DNA from: Massilia sp. Root351
Lineage (GTDB): Bacteria > Pseudomonadota > Gammaproteobacteria > Burkholderiales > Burkholderiaceae_D
NCBI RefSeq assembly: GCF_001425045.1
Contig: NZ_LMDJ01000002.1
Coordinates: 186,001 to 250,000, forward strand
DNA length: 64,000 nt
Reading direction: 5' to 3'
In this document: positions 8,669 to 18,146 of the stretch, piece by piece
How the letters are laid out: each line of letters begins with the position of its first letter
Position numbering within the stretch: position 1 is the first letter of the stretch
Notes under the pieces: generated by a model
Told to the model about the DNA's origin: nothing
The model's database searches: none
The model's input: only the letters and a program-made list of their open reading frames with translations
Made by a program: the position numbers and the translations under genes

Positions 8669-10156
8669 GTGATCTGTAAATTGATACGCGCGCTGGCCAC
8701 CGGCGTAGCCGCTGCAGCATTCGGCGTGCCGGCAATGGCGGCCGCCGCAGCCCCGGCGCCGGCAACGCTAAACGCCCTGCAGGTGCATCCCTTCCCGGAG
8801 GCCTTCCGCTACTCGCACCATAACGACGACTACACGGTGCGCGTGCGCACGCCCGGCGGCGTGTGGCAGGACCTGTACGAATACAACGTGAAGGTGGACC
8901 TGGACAAGCCGGTCAAGGATGCGTCCATGGTCTACTTCAACTTCGACGGCAGCGTGGAAGTGGCTGTGCAGAAGAACAACGGCAGGTTCTCGGAAGTGGC
9001 TGTGCGCCCGAGCGCGCGCGGCATCAAGCCGACGGTCAGGGGAAACGTGGCCTACTTCACGCTGAACCGCGCGGAGAACTTGAGCGTGGAGTTCGACGGT
9101 GACCGCCACCATAACCTGCACCTGTTCACCCACGCCATCCGCAAGGACATGCCGCGTCCCGCAGCACCGGTCACCGGCATGAGCACCGGCAAAGGCGCCA
9201 CGCCGGACTTCACCCAGCCGGTGGTCTACTTCGGGCCCGGCCTGCACGACGGCGAGTTCACGCTGCGCTCCAATACCACGGTCTACATCGATGGCGCGGC
9301 AGTGCTGAAACGGCCGCTCATCATCGACGCAGTGGAGAACGTCAAGGTCTACAGCGATGGCCTGTTCATGGGCGCCAGCCAGCTCCAGATCCGCAACTCG
9401 CGCAACGTCCTGATCGACGGCCCGATCTTCATCAACCAGCCGGAAGGCACCATGCGCTGCATCACCTCACAGGACCTGGAGGAGCGCAGCATCCGCACCA
9501 TCGGCGGCGGCCAGTGGTCCGACGGCCTGGGCCACTTCGCCTGCGAGCGCGTGAAGATCTCCGACAGTTTCATCCGCACCTCCGACGACTGCATCACGCT
9601 GTACAACCACCGCTGGGATATCTGGGGCAATACGCGCGACATCAGCGTCAAGGACAGCACGCTGTGGGCCGACGTGGCGCACGCCGTCATGATCGGCATC
9701 CATGGCAATACGCCCACGCCCGCGCACCCGGACCAGGAAGTGCTGGAGCGCATCCGCTTCAGCAATATCGACATCCTGGAGCACGACGAGGATGACCCGG
9801 AGTATGAAGGCGCCATCGGCATCATGGCCGGCGACGACAACCTGGTGCGCGATGTGACTTTCGAGGACATCCGCGTCGAGCGCATCGAAGAGGGCAAGCT
9901 GTTCAACCTGCACATCGCCTACACGCCCAAGTACAACACCAGCCCGGGACGCGGCATCGAGAACATCACGCTGCGCAACATCAGCTACACCGGCAACGGT
10001 TCGCCCAGCGCTTCGGTCATCTACGGCTACGACGCCACCCGCAAGGTGCGCAACATCGTCATTGACAACGTGACGGTGGGCGGCCGCAAGCTGAAGGGCG
10101 CCGAGGCCAACTTGCTCGACATCGGGCCGCACGTGGAAGGAGTGCAGTTCAAATGA
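8669..10156 (+). CDS. GH28-like polygalacturonase-family protein (secreted, beta-helix)
   Basis: A 495-residue protein using a GTG start at 8669 with AGGAGA about 6 bases upstream. A signal peptide (to about residue 30) is followed by a beta-sandwich-like N-terminal domain and then a right-handed beta-helix (from about residue 170) with many N-x-x-I/V turn repeats. The motif RTSDDCITLYNH carries the paired aspartates expected of GH28 active sites, and a following MIGIHG segment places a histidine where GH28 enzymes have one. Polygalacturonase or rhamnogalacturonan-type hydrolysis is likely. It sits 25 bases after the GH43 gene and overlaps the next gene by ATGA. Confidence 0.75.
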   Translation: MICKLIRALATGVAAAAFGVPAMAAAAAPAPATLNALQVHPFPEAFRYSHHNDDYTVRVRTPGGVWQDLYEYNVKVDLDKPVKDASMVYFNFDGSVEVAVQKNNGRFSEVAVRPSARGIKPTVRGNVAYFTLNRAENLSVEFDGDRHHNLHLFTHAIRKDMPRPAAPVTGMSTGKGATPDFTQPVVYFGPGLHDGEFTLRSNTTVYIDGAAVLKRPLIIDAVENVKVYSDGLFMGASQLQIRNSRNVLIDGPIFINQPEGTMRCITSQDLEERSIRTIGGGQWSDGLGHFACERVKISDSFIRTSDDCITLYNHRWDIWGNTRDISVKDSTLWADVAHAVMIGIHGNTPTPAHPDQEVLERIRFSNIDILEHDEDDPEYEGAIGIMAGDDNLVRDVTFEDIRVERIEEGKLFNLHIAYTPKYNTSPGRGIENITLRNISYTGNGSPSASVIYGYDATRKVRNIVIDNVTVGGRKLKGAEANLLDIGPHVEGVQFK

Positions 10157-11058
10157 CAATGAAACGATCCGCCCTGGCATTGAGCCTGGCGCTGCTGGCG
10201 GCGCCGGTGTGCGCGCAAACGCTGCTGACCAGGCACTTCAGCGCCGACCCGTCGCCGCATTTCTTCCAGGGCAAATACTACGTCTACGCGACGGACGACC
10301 AGAACAATTCCGGCGAGAAGTGGGACTCCACTTCCTGGCGCTTGCTGGTATCCAGCGACCTGAAAAAATGGGAAGACAAGGGTCCCTTCCTGCCCGCCAC
10401 GGTGTTCAAGTGGGCGGCGGCGGGCGCTAACGCCTGGGCCCCGGAAGCGCTGGAGTACAAGGGTAAGTACTACTTCTTCGCGCCGGTGAACCAGACCCAG
10501 ATCGGCCTGGCGGTGAGCGACAAGCCGGATGGCCCATTCGTGGATGCGCTGGGCAAGCCGCTGGTGGACAAGGCGCGCGACGCCAACGCCGGCGCCGAGC
10601 CCATCGACCCGGCGGTGTTCGTCGACAAGGATGGCCGCATCTATATGTACTTCGGCACCCGGGTGCCCAAGGTGGTGGAGCTGGCGCAGGACCTGGGCGG
10701 CACCGTGGGCCCGATCCGGGACGTGGCCGTAAGCGGCTTCCCGCCCAAGAGCAAGCCCTATGGCGAAGCGCCTTTCCTGCACCGGCACAAGGGCCAGTAC
10801 TATTTTTCGTTCTCCACCGGCTGGCCGGGGCAGATCGTGTACGCCACCGGCAGCTCGCCGCTCGGTCCGTTCAGCTACAAGGGCGTGCTGATCGACTACC
10901 TGAAAATTTCAACCAACCACCACGCGATCCTGGAGCAGGCCGGCAAGACGCTGCTGTTCTATCACGACAACGTGCTGCCCGGCGGCGGCAGCCACAAGCG
11001 CTCGATCCTGATGCAGGAAATCCGCTATGACGCCGACGGCAATATGCTGCGCCAGTAA
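10153..11058 (+). CDS. Secreted GH43-family glycosidase, single domain
   Basis: A 301-residue protein with a signal peptide (cleavage near residue 22, after APVCA) and one GH43 propeller. Marks are the catalytic-base region HFSADPSPHFFQGKYYVYAT, NAWAPEALEYKGKYYFF, the transition-state aspartate in IDPAVFVDKDGRIYMYFG, and the glutamate in GEAPFLHRHKGQYY. It lacks the extra C-terminal domain of the first GH43. Its ATG overlaps the upstream stop (ATGA). Arabinosidase or galactosidase activity on side chains is inferred; the next gene, an arabinose/galactose dehydrogenase homologue, supports that. Confidence 0.78.
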   Translation: MTMKRSALALSLALLAAPVCAQTLLTRHFSADPSPHFFQGKYYVYATDDQNNSGEKWDSTSWRLLVSSDLKKWEDKGPFLPATVFKWAAAGANAWAPEALEYKGKYYFFAPVNQTQIGLAVSDKPDGPFVDALGKPLVDKARDANAGAEPIDPAVFVDKDGRIYMYFGTRVPKVVELAQDLGGTVGPIRDVAVSGFPPKSKPYGEAPFLHRHKGQYYFSFSTGWPGQIVYATGSSPLGPFSYKGVLIDYLKISTNHHAILEQAGKTLLFYHDNVLPGGGSHKRSILMQEIRYDADGNMLRQ

Positions 11059-11125
11059 CTGAACCGATCTCCGGAGCCGGGCGGCGCGGTTTTTTCCTCT
11101 TTCCGTGTCGCCTGTTCCCTCTTTG

Positions 11126-11155
11126 CCCGCTTGCTCGCGTAAGCGGGTTTTTTTT
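11126..11155 (+). terminator. Rho-independent terminator of the glycosidase operon
   Basis: The hairpin CCCGCTT / AAGCGGG (7-base stem, 8-base loop) is followed directly by eight T residues. It lies 68 bases after the GH43 stop and separates that operon from the dehydrogenase gene. Confidence 0.85.
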
Positions 11156-11267
11156 GGGCTATGCCAAAACTCTGCAAAAAACTCATAGCTCAGTTAAAAA
11201 AATATATAGGTGCCGCGCGCGGAAGGCGGGTACGCTGCCGGGATACCCCACTACCTGCACCTATGCC

Positions 11268-12209
11268 ATGGCAACTACCTCTCCAATCAAAATCGGCCTG
11301 GTCGGCCTCGGTAAAATCGCCGTCGACCAGCATATTCCGGCCATCCGCAACAATCCCGGCTTCGAACTGGTAGCGGGTTGCTCCCCGCACGCCCGTCCCG
11401 AGGGTATTTCGGCCTATAACGACATGGCGGCCATGCTGGCGGCCCACCCCGAGATCGAGGCGCTGGCCATCTGCACGCCGCCGCAGGTGCGCCACCGCAT
11501 CGCCAAGGAGGCGCTGGCCACCGGCCGCCACGTGTTCCTGGAAAAGCCGCCCGCCACCACACTGGGCGAAGCGGAAGCGCTGCGCGATTTCGCGGCCCAG
11601 AAGCGTGTCACGCTGCTGGCGAGCTGGCATTCGCGCTTTGCGCCGGCGGTGAACGCGACCCGCGAATGGATTGCGCAGCGCAAGCTGAAGAACATGCAGA
11701 TCGTCTGGAAAGAGAACGTGCGCCAGTGGCATCCGGGCCAGGCCTGGATCTTTGCGCCGGGCGGCATGGGTGTGTTCGACCCGGGCATCAATGCCTTGTC
11801 CATCCTGACCGCCGTCGTCGGCGACCAGGTGATCGTCAAGAAAGCCGACCTGCACATTCCGGTCAATTGCGATTCGCCGATCGAGGTGCAGCTGGAGATG
11901 GTGACCGAGCAGGGCGGCGTGCCGGTGCGGGCAGACTTTGACTTCCTGCAGGAGAACCTGCAAACCTGGAGCATCTACGCGGAAGCGGAGGACGGCGGCA
12001 AGCTGGCGCTGCACATGGGCGGTACCACGCTGGAGATCGACGGCGCGGCCGTGATGCAGGAGCCGGAGCGGGAATATCCCGGCCTGTACGCGCACTTCCA
12101 TGCGCTGATCGCCAACGGCCAGACGGACGCCGATTTCGCACCGCTGCGCATCGTGGCGGACGCTTTCATGCTCGGTAAGCGCATCGCTGCGCCTGAATAC
12201 GTGGAGTAA
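11268..12209 (+). CDS. Gfo/Idh/MocA sugar dehydrogenase (L-arabinose/D-galactose 1-dehydrogenase-like)
   Basis: A 313-residue NAD(P)-dependent oxidoreductase. The Rossmann motif is GLVGLGKIAVDQHIPAI near the N-terminus, followed by the family EKPPA motif near residue 95 and WKENVRQWHPGQAWI plus GGMGVFDPGINALSI. These segments follow closely the Azospirillum L-arabinose 1-dehydrogenase and the Pseudomonas D-galactose dehydrogenase of this family, so oxidation of arabinose or galactose to the lactone is likely. The ATG at 11268 was chosen because the conserved sequence begins there; upstream codons cross the terminator region. It stands alone after the arabinosidase-type operon and would feed an oxidative sugar pathway whose other genes are not seen. 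Confidence 0.75.
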   Translation: MATTSPIKIGLVGLGKIAVDQHIPAIRNNPGFELVAGCSPHARPEGISAYNDMAAMLAAHPEIEALAICTPPQVRHRIAKEALATGRHVFLEKPPATTLGEAEALRDFAAQKRVTLLASWHSRFAPAVNATREWIAQRKLKNMQIVWKENVRQWHPGQAWIFAPGGMGVFDPGINALSILTAVVGDQVIVKKADLHIPVNCDSPIEVQLEMVTEQGGVPVRADFDFLQENLQTWSIYAEAEDGGKLALHMGGTTLEIDGAAVMQEPEREYPGLYAHFHALIANGQTDADFAPLRIVADAFMLGKRIAAPEYVE

Positions 12210-12236
12210 TCGCAGGCGTACAGGCGCATCGCTGCG

Positions 12237-12473
12237 CTACGACCGCAGTTCTTTCAAAATGATGGCCGCGGCGCGCTCGGCCTCCGCCTCGGCCGATTGC
12301 TGGTCCGGTAGCGTGAGGTCCGCCGACACGCGCCGCTTCGGATAGATGTGCGTCATATGCATCGGGTTGGCGGAAGGGGCGAAGATGGAAACGTACGCTC
12401 CCCAATGCTCGGTGCCCTCCAGCAATTCGCCAGTAAACTCAACCTCAAAGCCGTCAATTATCTTGGCAGGCAT
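12237..12473 (-). CDS. Small conserved-looking hypothetical protein
   Basis: A 78-residue soluble protein with AGGAGA 7 bases before its ATG, which makes it a credible gene. It has an N-terminal beta-rich half (FEVEFTGELLEGTEHWGAYVSIF) and an acidic/alanine-rich helical C-terminus. I do not recognise a family. It lies downstream of icd on the same strand but beyond that gene's terminator, so it probably has its own promoter. Confidence 0.6.
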   Translation of the reverse strand: MPAKIIDGFEVEFTGELLEGTEHWGAYVSIFAPSANPMHMTHIYPKRRVSADLTLPDQQSAEAEAERAAAIILKELRS

Positions 12474-12751
12474 GGCTTTCTCCTGTTGGGAAAGGCGCTT
12501 CAGCGAGCTGGAGTGCGCGCCGTGATCGGGTGGCCGGGGCGCAGCTGCCGCCGGCCTGGATTCCGACGCACGGCTGCTCCAGTGTAGCAGGGCGTGCTGC
12601 CGGCGCAACTGCTGCACCGATGGCGATGGGCCATCAACCCAGCGCCAGGAGTTTGGTTTCCTGGACAGGATTGCACGTTACCGGGGCGGTGGCGGTCAAA
12701 CCGAACGCAGCGTAAATCCGCTGCATGAGGGTAAATTCAGGTAGCGCATAG
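12474..12751. other. Non-coding stretch between icd terminator and small hypothetical gene
   Basis: No convincing gene is seen. It presumably carries the promoter of the leftward small gene, but I see no clear -35/-10 pair, repeat or operator. Confidence 0.5.
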
Positions 12752-12790
12752 AAAAAAGAAGCCCCCGGGCTTGCGCGCCGGGGGCTGCTT
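12752..12790 (-). terminator. Rho-independent terminator of icd
   Basis: Read on the minus strand, a stem AGCCCCCGG / CCGGGGGCT with a short GC-rich loop is followed by TCTTTTTT. It ends about 30 bases after the icd stop codon. Confidence 0.85.
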
Positions 12791-12819
12791 CATTACGCCA
12801 GCTTACAGCACCAGCGCTA

Positions 12820-15051
12820 TTAGATGGTTTCCAGCGCGGTGTTGAAGGTGGCGCTAGGACGCATCACTGCGGCCGTCTTGACCGGGTCGGGGAAGTAGTA
12901 GCCGCCGATGTCCATGGCCTTGCCTTGTACTTCGGCCAGCTCTGCAACGATCTTCGCCTCGTTCTCGCCGAGGGCCTTGGCCAGCGGTGCGAAGTGCGCT
13001 TTCAGTTCCGCGTCTTCGTTCTGCGCTGCCAGCGCCTGCGCCCAGTACAGCGACAGGTAGAAGTGGCTGCCACGGTTGTCCAGCTCGCCGGTGCGGCTAG
13101 ACGGGGACTTGTTATTGTCCAGCAGCTTGCCGGTGGCCTCGTCCAGGGTCTTGGCCAGCAGCTTGGCTTTCACGTTGCCGGTCTTGATGCCCATGTCTTC
13201 CAGCGACACGGCCAGCGCCAGGAACTCGCCCAGCGAGTCCCAGCGCAGGTGGTTCTCTTCCACCAGCTGTTTCACGTGCTTCGGCGCCGAACCGCCGGCG
13301 CCGGTTTCGTACATGCCGCCGCCGGCCATCAGTGGCACGATGGACAGCATCTTGGCCGAGGTGCCCAGTTCCAGGATCGGGAACAGGTCGGTCAGGTAGT
13401 CGCGCAGGATGTTGCCGGTTACCGAGATGGTGTCCAGGCCGCGGAAGGCGCGTTCCAGCGTGTAGCGCATGGCGCGGGTCTGCGACATGATCTGGATGTC
13501 CAGGCCCTTGGTGTCGTGGTCCTTCAGGTAGGTCTGCACCTTCTTGATCACTTCGTTCTCGTGCGGACGGTAGGTGTCCAGCCAGAACACGGCAGGCATG
13601 CCCGAGTTGCGCGCGCGGGTGACGGCCAGCTTGACCCAGTCGCGGATCGGCGCGTCTTTCACCTGGCACATGCGCCAGATGTCGCCTTCTTCGACGGTCT
13701 GGGTCAGCAGCACTTCGCCGGTGGCCAGGTCGGTGATGTTGGCGATGCCGCCTTCCGGTACTTCGAAGGTCTTGTCGTGCGAGCCGTATTCTTCGGCTTG
13801 CTGCGCCATCAGGCCCACGTTAGGCACGGTGCCCATGGTCTTCGGATCGAAGTTGCCATGCCACTTGCAAAAGCCGATCATCTCCTGGTAGATGCGGGCG
13901 AAGGTCGATTCCGGCATGACCGCCTTGACGTCCTTCGGACGGCCGTCGGCGCCCCACATTTTGCCGCCGATGCGGATCATGGCAGGCATCGACGCGTCGA
14001 CGATGATGTCATTCGGCGAATGGAAGTTGGTGATGCCCTTGGCCGAGTCGACCATGGCCAGTTCCGGACGGTTGGCGTGGCAGGCGTGCAGGTCCTTCAG
14101 GATTTCTTCCTTCTGCGACGCCGGCAGCTTTTCGATCTTCTCGTACAGGTTGCCCATGCCGTTGTTTACGTTCACGCCGATCTCGTCGAACAGCTTGGCG
14201 TGCTTGGCGAACGCTTCCTTGTAGAAGATGCGCACGCAGTGGCCGAACACGATGGGGTGGGACACCTTCATCATGGTCGCTTTCACGTGCAGCGAGAACA
14301 TCACGCCGGTCTTGCGCGCGTCTTCCAGTTCGCGCTCGTAGAACTCCAGCAGCGCTTTTTTGCTCATGAACATGCTGTCGATGATTTCGCCGGCCTGCAG
14401 CGAGACCTTCGGTTTCAGCACGATGGTTTTGCCGGAAGCGGTGATCAGCTCCATTTTCACGTCACGGGCGGCGTCCAGGGTCATGGACTTTTCGCCGTGG
14501 TAGAAGTCGCCATGGTGCATGTGCGACACGTGGGTACGGGAAGCCTGGCTCCACTCGCCCATCGAATGCGGGTTCTTGCGCGCGAACTCCTTGACGGCCT
14601 TCGGTGCGCGGCGGTCGGAGTTGCCTTCGCGCAGTACCGGGTTGACCGAGCTGCCGATGCACTTGCCGAAGCGGGCTTTCAGTGCTTTTTCTTCGTCGGT
14701 TTTCGCGTCTTCCGGGTAGTCCGGCAGCTTGTAGCCGCGCGCTTGCAGTTCGCGCACGCAGGTCTGCAGCTGGGCCACGGAGGCGCTGATGTTCGGCAGC
14801 TTGATGATGTTGGTTTCCGGTTTCTGGGTCAGGGCGCCCAGTTCGGCCAGGGTATTCGGAACTTTTTGTTCGTCGGTCAGGAATTCGGGGAATTCCGCCA
14901 GCACGCGTGCAGCCACCGAGATATCGCTGGAGACGACATCGACGCCGGCGGGCGCAGTGAATTTTTTGATAATGGGCAGCAGGGAATAGGTCGCCAGCAG
15001 CGGCGCTTCGTCAGTCAGAGTGTAGATAATTTTTGATGTTGGTGTTGCCAT
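12820..15051 (-). CDS. icd: Monomeric NADP-dependent isocitrate dehydrogenase
   Basis: A 743-residue enzyme of the monomeric (Azotobacter/Corynebacterium IDH) type, full length for that family (about 740). It converts isocitrate to 2-oxoglutarate in the TCA cycle with NADP. Characteristic stretches are [20 protein letters not shown] at the N-terminus, [19 protein letters not shown] substrate binding near residue 140, and [21 protein letters not shown] near residue 580. The ATG at 15051 has GAGGGA six bases before it; an in-frame ATG 36 bases upstream does not. It stands as a single transcription unit between its own terminator and the toxin-antitoxin pair. Confidence 0.95.
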   Translation of the reverse strand: MATPTSKIIYTLTDEAPLLATYSLLPIIKKFTAPAGVDVVSSDISVAARVLAEFPEFLTDEQKVPNTLAELGALTQKPETNIIKLPNISASVAQLQTCVRELQARGYKLPDYPEDAKTDEEKALKARFGKCIGSSVNPVLREGNSDRRAPKAVKEFARKNPHSMGEWSQASRTHVSHMHHGDFYHGEKSMTLDAARDVKMELITASGKTIVLKPKVSLQAGEIIDSMFMSKKALLEFYERELEDARKTGVMFSLHVKATMMKVSHPIVFGHCVRIFYKEAFAKHAKLFDEIGVNVNNGMGNLYEKIEKLPASQKEEILKDLHACHANRPELAMVDSAKGITNFHSPNDIIVDASMPAMIRIGGKMWGADGRPKDVKAVMPESTFARIYQEMIGFCKWHGNFDPKTMGTVPNVGLMAQQAEEYGSHDKTFEVPEGGIANITDLATGEVLLTQTVEEGDIWRMCQVKDAPIRDWVKLAVTRARNSGMPAVFWLDTYRPHENEVIKKVQTYLKDHDTKGLDIQIMSQTRAMRYTLERAFRGLDTISVTGNILRDYLTDLFPILELGTSAKMLSIVPLMAGGGMYETGAGGSAPKHVKQLVEENHLRWDSLGEFLALAVSLEDMGIKTGNVKAKLLAKTLDEATGKLLDNNKSPSSRTGELDNRGSHFYLSLYWAQALAAQNEDAELKAHFAPLAKALGENEAKIVAELAEVQGKAMDIGGYYFPDPVKTAAVMRPSATFNTALETI

Positions 15052-15240
15052 GGTTTCCCTCGTATGCGGTCGGTGCCTAGTATTCACTTGATAAGTTTTC
15101 AGGCACAGGAATAGTCTTTCTTGCCCTGGGCGCTACGGTGTCGGCGCTGACCCCTTGTTCGCCCAAGTGCGTATTTTAGACCCTTGACACTAATAATGGG
15201 CGGAAACCCCTCGCCCGGGCGCGGATTCTTGCCAAAGTTT

Positions 15241-15264
15241 TATACTATTGCTATCACTGATAGC
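15241..15264 (+). promoter_or_regulatory. Promoter -10 and operator of the FitA/FitB pair
   Basis: A -10-like TATACT (15241-15246) is followed by the perfect palindrome GCTATCACTGATAGC (15250-15264), ending 16 bases before the antitoxin ATG. Ribbon-helix-helix antitoxins of the FitA type repress their own promoter at such inverted repeats. I see no good -35. Confidence 0.55.
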
Positions 15265-15280
15265 GTTCGTGGAGGGTGTT

Positions 15281-15487
15281 ATGGCTCAATTATTGGTTCG
15301 CAACCTGGATCCTGAGCTGGTGGAGGCGCTGCGCCGCCGCGCCGTCGGCAGCGGCCGCAGCGCGGAAGCCGAACACCGCGACATCCTGCGCTCCGCCCTG
15401 CAAGAGCAGCCCCCCAAGCGGTTGCTGAAGGACGTGCTGGCATCCATGCCATACTTCGAGGACGATGACCTGTTCGACGTGCGATAG
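15281..15487 (+). CDS. FitA-like antitoxin (ribbon-helix-helix)
   Basis: A 68-residue protein with the FitA/VapB pattern: an N-terminal beta strand AQLLVRNLDPELVEAL-like, then the helix region RSAEAEHRDIL, and an acidic C-terminal tail (FEDDDLFDVR) of the kind that wraps the PIN toxin. GGAGGG precedes the ATG by 6 bases. It binds DNA at its own promoter and neutralises the toxin encoded 8 bases downstream. The tail is intact, although the toxin is not. Confidence 0.82.
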   Translation: MAQLLVRNLDPELVEALRRRAVGSGRSAEAEHRDILRSALQEQPPKRLLKDVLASMPYFEDDDLFDVR

Positions 15488-15495
15488 GCGCCGGC

Positions 15496-15783
15496 ATGGC
15501 CTATCTGATCGATACCAATGTCATTTCCGAGTACCGCAAGGGCGGCCGCTGCCATCCCGGCGTGGCCCGGTTTTTCCGGGACGCGGACGATGCGGAGCTG
15601 TTTTTGCCGGTGCAGGTCATCGGCGAAATCCGCGCCGGAATCGCCAAGGTGCGCAGGCGCAAAGAGCTTTCGAAGGCCGGGATGTATGAGGCGTGGCTTG
15701 ACGGACTGCAGGCCACATTTGCCGGACGGATAGTCGAATTCGATGCCGATAGCGCGCAACGTCAACCCATTTCCGAGTACTGA
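15496..15783 (+). pseudogene. FitB-like PIN-domain toxin, C-terminally truncated
   Basis: The 95-residue product begins as a normal FitB/VapC RNase toxin: YLIDTNVISEYRK (metal-binding D6) and EIRAGI (E44). It follows the family through IVEFDADSAQR, then ends abruptly in QPISEY. FitB proteins are usually about 140 residues; the missing third contains the conserved third and fourth acidic residues of the PIN active site. The toxin is therefore probably inactive, or at most an antitoxin sponge. The final 13 bases before the stop, CATTTCCGAGTAC, repeat exactly a stretch at 15522-15534 within the same gene, which may mark a recombination or copying event at the break. The antitoxin upstream remains intact. 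Confidence 0.75.
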
Positions 15784-15805
15784 AGAGCTGGGCTTCCGCC
15801 AGGAA

Positions 15806-16132
15806 TCAGCCCGCCTTGGTGCGCGCCCACACCACTAGCGGCGCGAGCCAGCGCGGACGCCAGGTCAGCGTGAAGGCGACGACCAGCGCCGAACCGGCCA
15901 GCGCCATCACCCACACCAGCGCCGCCATCGACGCGTGGTCCACGCGCAGGCACAGCAGCAGCGCGGCGAGCCAGGCCAGCGCGCCCAGCACCCGCAGCAG
16001 GCGCACCGTGCCGGGCGTAGCGGGCTGCGCGCCGCGCACCTGCTCCCAGTGGCTGTCCATCGACAGCGCCAGCCAGCCGGCGCCGGCCACGGTGGCAGCC
16101 AGGGCGGCGATCAGTATCAACGCATCATGCAT
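15806..16132 (-). CDS. DUF3325 family membrane protein
   Basis: A 108-residue protein with three hydrophobic segments, ending in RPRWLAPLVVWARTKAG. This matches the small DUF3325 proteins found at the end of TonB receptor-DUF3649-PepSY iron-uptake operons. The ATG at 16132 (GAGG upstream) overlaps the end of the PepSY gene by 8 bases; an upstream in-frame ATG at 16300 lies deep inside that gene and gives an unlikely proline-rich leader. Its exact role in ferrisiderophore handling is unknown. Confidence 0.75.
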   Translation of the reverse strand: MHDALILIAALAATVAGAGWLALSMDSHWEQVRGAQPATPGTVRLLRVLGALAWLAALLLCLRVDHASMAALVWVMALAGSALVVAFTLTWRPRWLAPLVVWARTKAG

Positions 16133-17813
16133 GGGAGCCTCGCGGGTCGGTGCCGTTGCCGGCGGTGGCGTTCGGGGCGGCGGCGGGTAGGCTGTCCGGC
16201 CGCTCGCGGCGGCGCAGCTTGCGCGCGGCCACGACGGCGATGGCGGCGCTGGCCAGCATCGCCAAATCCATGCCGGCAACCGGCCAGTAGCCTTTGCCAA
16301 TGGTCTTGAGCAGGTGGTCGCCGGTGGTGACGGCGTTCAGCACCGCGGCGGACACCGCCAGCACCGCGATCATCCAGCATTGCTCGCGCCAGGCCGGTGC
16401 GATGCGGGCCTGCAGCACCGGCGAGCTGCGCCAGGCTGCGTGCAGCAGGGTCAGCAGCCAGGCGCCCCAGAACACGTTCTTTTCCCAGTCGCCGCGGTGC
16501 GGCAGGTCGGCCGGCAGCAGGCGGTTGGCCACCAGCATGGACAGCGCGGCAATGAGCATGCCGGTGACGGCGGCCGTGGCCAGCGCGTCCACCCAGCGCG
16601 CGCCGGCGGCGCCTTGCTTGGCGTGCTGCCGCTTGCGCTTTTCCACATAGAAAATGAAGCCGGTGGCGATGCAGGCGCTGCCCGCCAGGCCGCCCAGCAC
16701 GTAGAACCAGCGCAGCAGCCAGTGCTCGAAGTGCTGCAAATGCAGGCCGGTGAGGAATTCGTTGATGCCGGATGCCACCGTGGGCACCGGATCTTCGCTG
16801 ATGACGCCGCCGGACGCGTTGAAGTGCACGGCCTGGCCGACCAGCGCCACGCGGTCGCTGCCGGCGCGGTAGATGCTGACGTAGCTGTTGGCGTCGCCGA
16901 TGTGGTTCACCACCAGGAAACCCACCGTGCCGGGCATGCCGCGCTCGGCCCAGCGGCGCTTCGCCTCCACCACCATCGCGTCCACCGACGCCAGCGGCGC
17001 GGCCACGCCGGCCGGCGTGAACGGCAGCCCTTTGGCCTTGGCCTCGGCCATGGCGTGCTGCATCGCCTGCGGTTTCAGCATGGTCTCGTCCACCGGCAGG
17101 TAGATGCCGGCGAAGATCACCAGCCCGGTCAGGGCGAAGATGAAGTGGAAGGGCAGGGCCACCACGCCGGTCAGGTTGTGCAGGTCCAGCACGCTGCGCT
17201 GGGCTTGCTTCTTCGGGCGGAAGGTGAACAGTTCACGGAAGATCTTGCGGTGCATCACCACGCCGCTCACCAGCGCGGCCAGCATGGCCAGCGCCGCCAG
17301 GCCGACGATCCAGTAGCCCAGGCCTTTCCATTCGATGTGCAGGCTGTAGTGCAGCGGGTAGAAGAAGCCGCTGCCGATTTTCAGCTGGTCGTGCGGCAGC
17401 ACGTTGCCGTTGCGCGGGTCGATGGTGACGTGGCCGTGCACGTGCTCGTCCGGGTCGGCCGGGTTGTTGCTCACGCCGAATTCGGCGAAAAGCTGCAGCA
17501 CCGGGTCGCGGTGCGTGGTGTACGCGCTCCAGCTGCGCGCCGGGCCCACCGCCGGCGCGGCGCCGATACGGCCGCGCGCCGCTTCGATTTCCTCGTCCTC
17601 GGGCGTGATCTGCTTGAAGATCGGGGCCAGCAGCTTGTCGTAGGACGGCATCGGCTGCGGCTCGAAACGGGTCTGCGGGATGGCCCAGCGGTCGATTTCG
17701 CGGTCGAACACGGACAGCGTGCCGAAGAAGAAGACGGCCATCAGCACGAAGCCGAGCACCAGGCCGAACCAGGTGTGCAGCCAGGCCATCGACAGGCGGA
17801 AAGAGTGAAACAT
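16125..17813 (-). CDS. PepSY-associated TM protein (iron-regulated membrane protein)
   Basis: A 562-residue inner-membrane protein. It opens with the first membrane helix (residues about 10-35, WLHTWFGLVLGFVLMAVFFF), then a periplasmic PepSY-containing region, helices near 185, 215 and 370, and a C-terminal cluster of four more. Proteins of this PepSY_TM class (PiuB/FsrB-like) reduce or help release iron from siderophores at the inner membrane. It lies between DUF3649 and DUF3325 genes in a receptor operon. GGAG lies about 8 bases before the ATG. Confidence 0.85.
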   Translation of the reverse strand: MFHSFRLSMAWLHTWFGLVLGFVLMAVFFFGTLSVFDREIDRWAIPQTRFEPQPMPSYDKLLAPIFKQITPEDEEIEAARGRIGAAPAVGPARSWSAYTTHRDPVLQLFAEFGVSNNPADPDEHVHGHVTIDPRNGNVLPHDQLKIGSGFFYPLHYSLHIEWKGLGYWIVGLAALAMLAALVSGVVMHRKIFRELFTFRPKKQAQRSVLDLHNLTGVVALPFHFIFALTGLVIFAGIYLPVDETMLKPQAMQHAMAEAKAKGLPFTPAGVAAPLASVDAMVVEAKRRWAERGMPGTVGFLVVNHIGDANSYVSIYRAGSDRVALVGQAVHFNASGGVISEDPVPTVASGINEFLTGLHLQHFEHWLLRWFYVLGGLAGSACIATGFIFYVEKRKRQHAKQGAAGARWVDALATAAVTGMLIAALSMLVANRLLPADLPHRGDWEKNVFWGAWLLTLLHAAWRSSPVLQARIAPAWREQCWMIAVLAVSAAVLNAVTTGDHLLKTIGKGYWPVAGMDLAMLASAAIAVVAARKLRRRERPDSLPAAAPNATAGNGTDPRGSHA

Positions 17814-17849
17814 AGTGTACTCCGGTAGGAAAACTTGAATCGGGCCGGT

Positions 17850-18131
17850 TCAGGCCCGCGCCAGCAGCCAGGCGGCGCCGCTCATGGCGGCGCCGCCGCC
17901 CAGCAGCACGGTCCATACGCGCACCAGGCTGGCTGCGGCGTAGGTCCAGCAGAAGCACGCCAGGAAAACCAGGAACGCGAGCAGGTAGGCCACCGTGCGG
18001 GCTTCCCCGTAGGGCAGGCCGGCGGCCAGCAGCAGCGTGATGCCCAGCACCACGCTGCCCCAGACGAATGCGTACGCTCCCAGCAAGCTGGCGGCCACGC
18101 GCGAGACGATGTGGCTGGCGGAATGTTTCAT
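17850..18131 (-). CDS. DUF3649 family membrane protein
   Basis: A 93-residue protein with three predicted membrane helices (about residues 15-38, 45-65 and 70-90) and a ribosome-binding site AAAGGAA before its ATG. Size, topology and position between a TonB-dependent receptor and a PepSY protein match DUF3649, an accessory component of iron-siderophore operons in Beta- and Gammaproteobacteria. Biochemical role unknown. Confidence 0.75.
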   Translation of the reverse strand: MKHSASHIVSRVAASLLGAYAFVWGSVVLGITLLLAAGLPYGEARTVAYLLAFLVFLACFCWTYAAASLVRVWTVLLGGGAAMSGAAWLLARA

Positions 18132-18146
18132 GGCGGTTCCTTTGGA

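Noticed and set aside
12925..15036. A 703-codon plus-strand frame opposite icd
   Set aside because: Antisense shadow of the monomeric isocitrate dehydrogenase; no start signal or domain.
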